NCBI GenBank assembly: GCA_005879095.1
Contig: VBLM01000143.1
Coordinates: forward strand, 1-6,002
Length of the DNA stretch: 6,002 nucleotides
DNA from: Deltaproteobacteria bacterium
GTDB taxonomy: Bacteria; Myxococcota; Myxococcia; Myxococcales; 40CM-4-68-19
Direction of reading: 5' to 3'
Positions within the stretch are counted from its first letter, which is position 1; each line of letters opens with the position of its first letter. The notes beneath the pieces were generated by a model. The model saw nothing but the letters and a program-made list of their open reading frames with translations. It was not told the DNA's origin and did no database searches. This document shows, one piece after another, positions 5,448 through 6,002 of the stretch. The position numbers and the translations under genes are program-made.

Positions 5448-5852
5448 ATGGCCACCGCCAGAAAGATCGATGTGCTCACCGTCAAGCTGGATCCGAAGCC
5501 CGGCGCGCTCGCCCAGGTGCTGGGCGCATTCCGCGAGGCAAAGGTGAACGTCACCGCGAGCTGGGCCTACCAGATAGGCCCGGGCGAGGCGCAGGCCCAC
5601 TTCTTCACTTCCGACGTCGATCGCGCGAAGAAGGCGCTCACCAAGCTGGGCAAGCCGCCCAAGACGGAGGCGGCGTTCTGGGTGGACGATGCGGATCAGA
5701 TCGGCAACTACCACAGCGTGCTGGAGAAGATCTCCAAGGCCGGCGTCAACATCGAAGCGACCGACGCGTTCGGCATCGGCGGCAAGTTCGCTACGGTGAT
5801 CTTCGTGGCCGAGGGCGACGTCGCCAAGGCGGCGAAAGCGCTCGGCGTCTGA
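5448..5852 (+). CDS. Stand-alone tandem ACT-domain protein
   Basis: The 134-residue protein consists of two ACT domains and nothing else. The first is at about 7-64: VLTVKLDPKPGALAQVL carries the D-x-x-P-G-A-L turn, followed by helix 1 and KVNVTASWAY. The second is at about 75-133: AAFWVDDADQIGNYHSVLEK, then AGVNIEATDAFG and a final strand FATVIFV. ACT domains usually bind amino acids or other small ligands at domain interfaces and regulate enzymes; free-standing tandem ACT proteins (as in COG4747) mostly lack assigned partners. The second domain has lost the P-G turn (D-Q-I-G-N), so the first is the better ligand-site candidate. The start is fixed by AAAGGAGG five bases upstream. No amino-acid biosynthesis gene lies next to it in this window, so the regulated partner is unknown. 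Confidence 0.9.
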   Translation: MATARKIDVLTVKLDPKPGALAQVLGAFREAKVNVTASWAYQIGPGEAQAHFFTSDVDRAKKALTKLGKPPKTEAAFWVDDADQIGNYHSVLEKISKAGVNIEATDAFGIGGKFATVIFVAEGDVAKAAKALGV

Positions 5853-5862
5853 GCTTGGCGAA

Positions 5863-5889
5863 GGAGCGCCCCCGATTCGAGGGCGCTCC
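5863..5889. terminator. Strong hairpin between convergent genes, probable bidirectional terminator
   Basis: GGAGCGCCC (5863-5871) pairs perfectly with GGGCGCTCC (5881-5889) around a nine-base loop. It begins 11 bases after the ACT stop and ends eight bases before the end of the convergent gene at 5898. Its position between two 3' ends strongly suggests termination in both directions. Neither side has a real T-run (CTTCGC on the plus side, TTCGCC on the minus side), so it is not a canonical intrinsic terminator and may rely on the stem alone or on Rho. Confidence 0.6.
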
Positions 5890-5897
5890 CTTCGCGG

Positions 5898-6002
5898 TCA
5901 GTTCGCGCTCGCCAGCCGCATCGACGGGCCGTTGCTGCCGAAGAGATCGAATCGGCCCTGGATGCCGGCCGAGACCCATACGTTCACGTCCGGACTCTGC
6001 AC
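5898..6002 (-). CDS. C-terminal end of a minus-strand protein, possibly an envelope beta-barrel (partial)
   Basis: The minus frame is open from the right edge to a TGA at 5898-5900, giving a 34-residue C-terminus. It includes VNVWVSAGIQGRFDLFG followed by SNGPSMRLASAN. Alternating hydrophobic and polar residues in the first part suggest beta strands, as in outer-membrane or periplasmic beta proteins, but the last residue is not the aromatic typical of many barrel proteins. Codon third positions are G/C-rich, and a shared hairpin lies between this gene and the ACT gene. The gene continues beyond the window, so no family can be named. Confidence 0.55.
   Translation of the reverse strand: MQSPDVNVWVSAGIQGRFDLFGSNGPSMRLASAN

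Overview
The window is GC-rich, compact chromosomal DNA, probably from a Gram-negative bacterium. Coding density is high, genes lie on both strands, an exported hydrolase carries a signal peptide, and the C-terminal fragment at the right edge has a beta-strand-like pattern. No rRNA, tRNA, insertion sequence, phage or CRISPR was seen. The sequence does not settle the phylum. A histone-fold gene plus a GT-C/TPR membrane protein in a high-GC genome would fit lineages such as Myxococcota, Bdellovibrionota relatives, Acidobacteriota or related soil groups, but this is inference.

Left block, minus strand (2050 down to 106): an exported alpha/beta-hydrolase with an aspartate nucleophile (epoxide hydrolase/dehalogenase type), then 34 bases later an LLM-class flavin-dependent oxidoreductase of the YhbW/MsnO8-like type. 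They look like a two-gene transcription unit. A possible C-terminal tail of a convergent plus-strand gene lies at 2-52. The 206-base divergent region (2051-2256) separates this unit from the plus-strand block and contains dyads and an AT-rich patch.

Central block, plus strand (2257 to 4878): a large polytopic GT-C-type protein with C-terminal TPR repeats (TMTC-like), a 65-residue single histone-fold protein, and a PhnB/glyoxalase-like VOC protein. The histone is the most notable item. It keeps the helix-loop-helix layout, the R-K-T DNA-contact motif and the Arg/Asp pair spaced as in archaeal HMfB, but has almost no third helix and an unusual aromatic cluster in the central helix. Its 93-base leader holds three small inverted repeats and a strong Shine-Dalgarno sequence before a GTG start.

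Right block: a GNAT acetyltransferase on the minus strand meets the VOC gene tail to tail with a 6-base gap. It diverges from a tandem-ACT protein with only 35 bases between start codons. The ACT gene ends at a strong hairpin, followed by the 3' end of a convergent minus-strand gene running off the window. No single pathway joins all the genes. The block reads as ordinary chromosomal housekeeping/accessory genes with a nucleoid-type histone among them.
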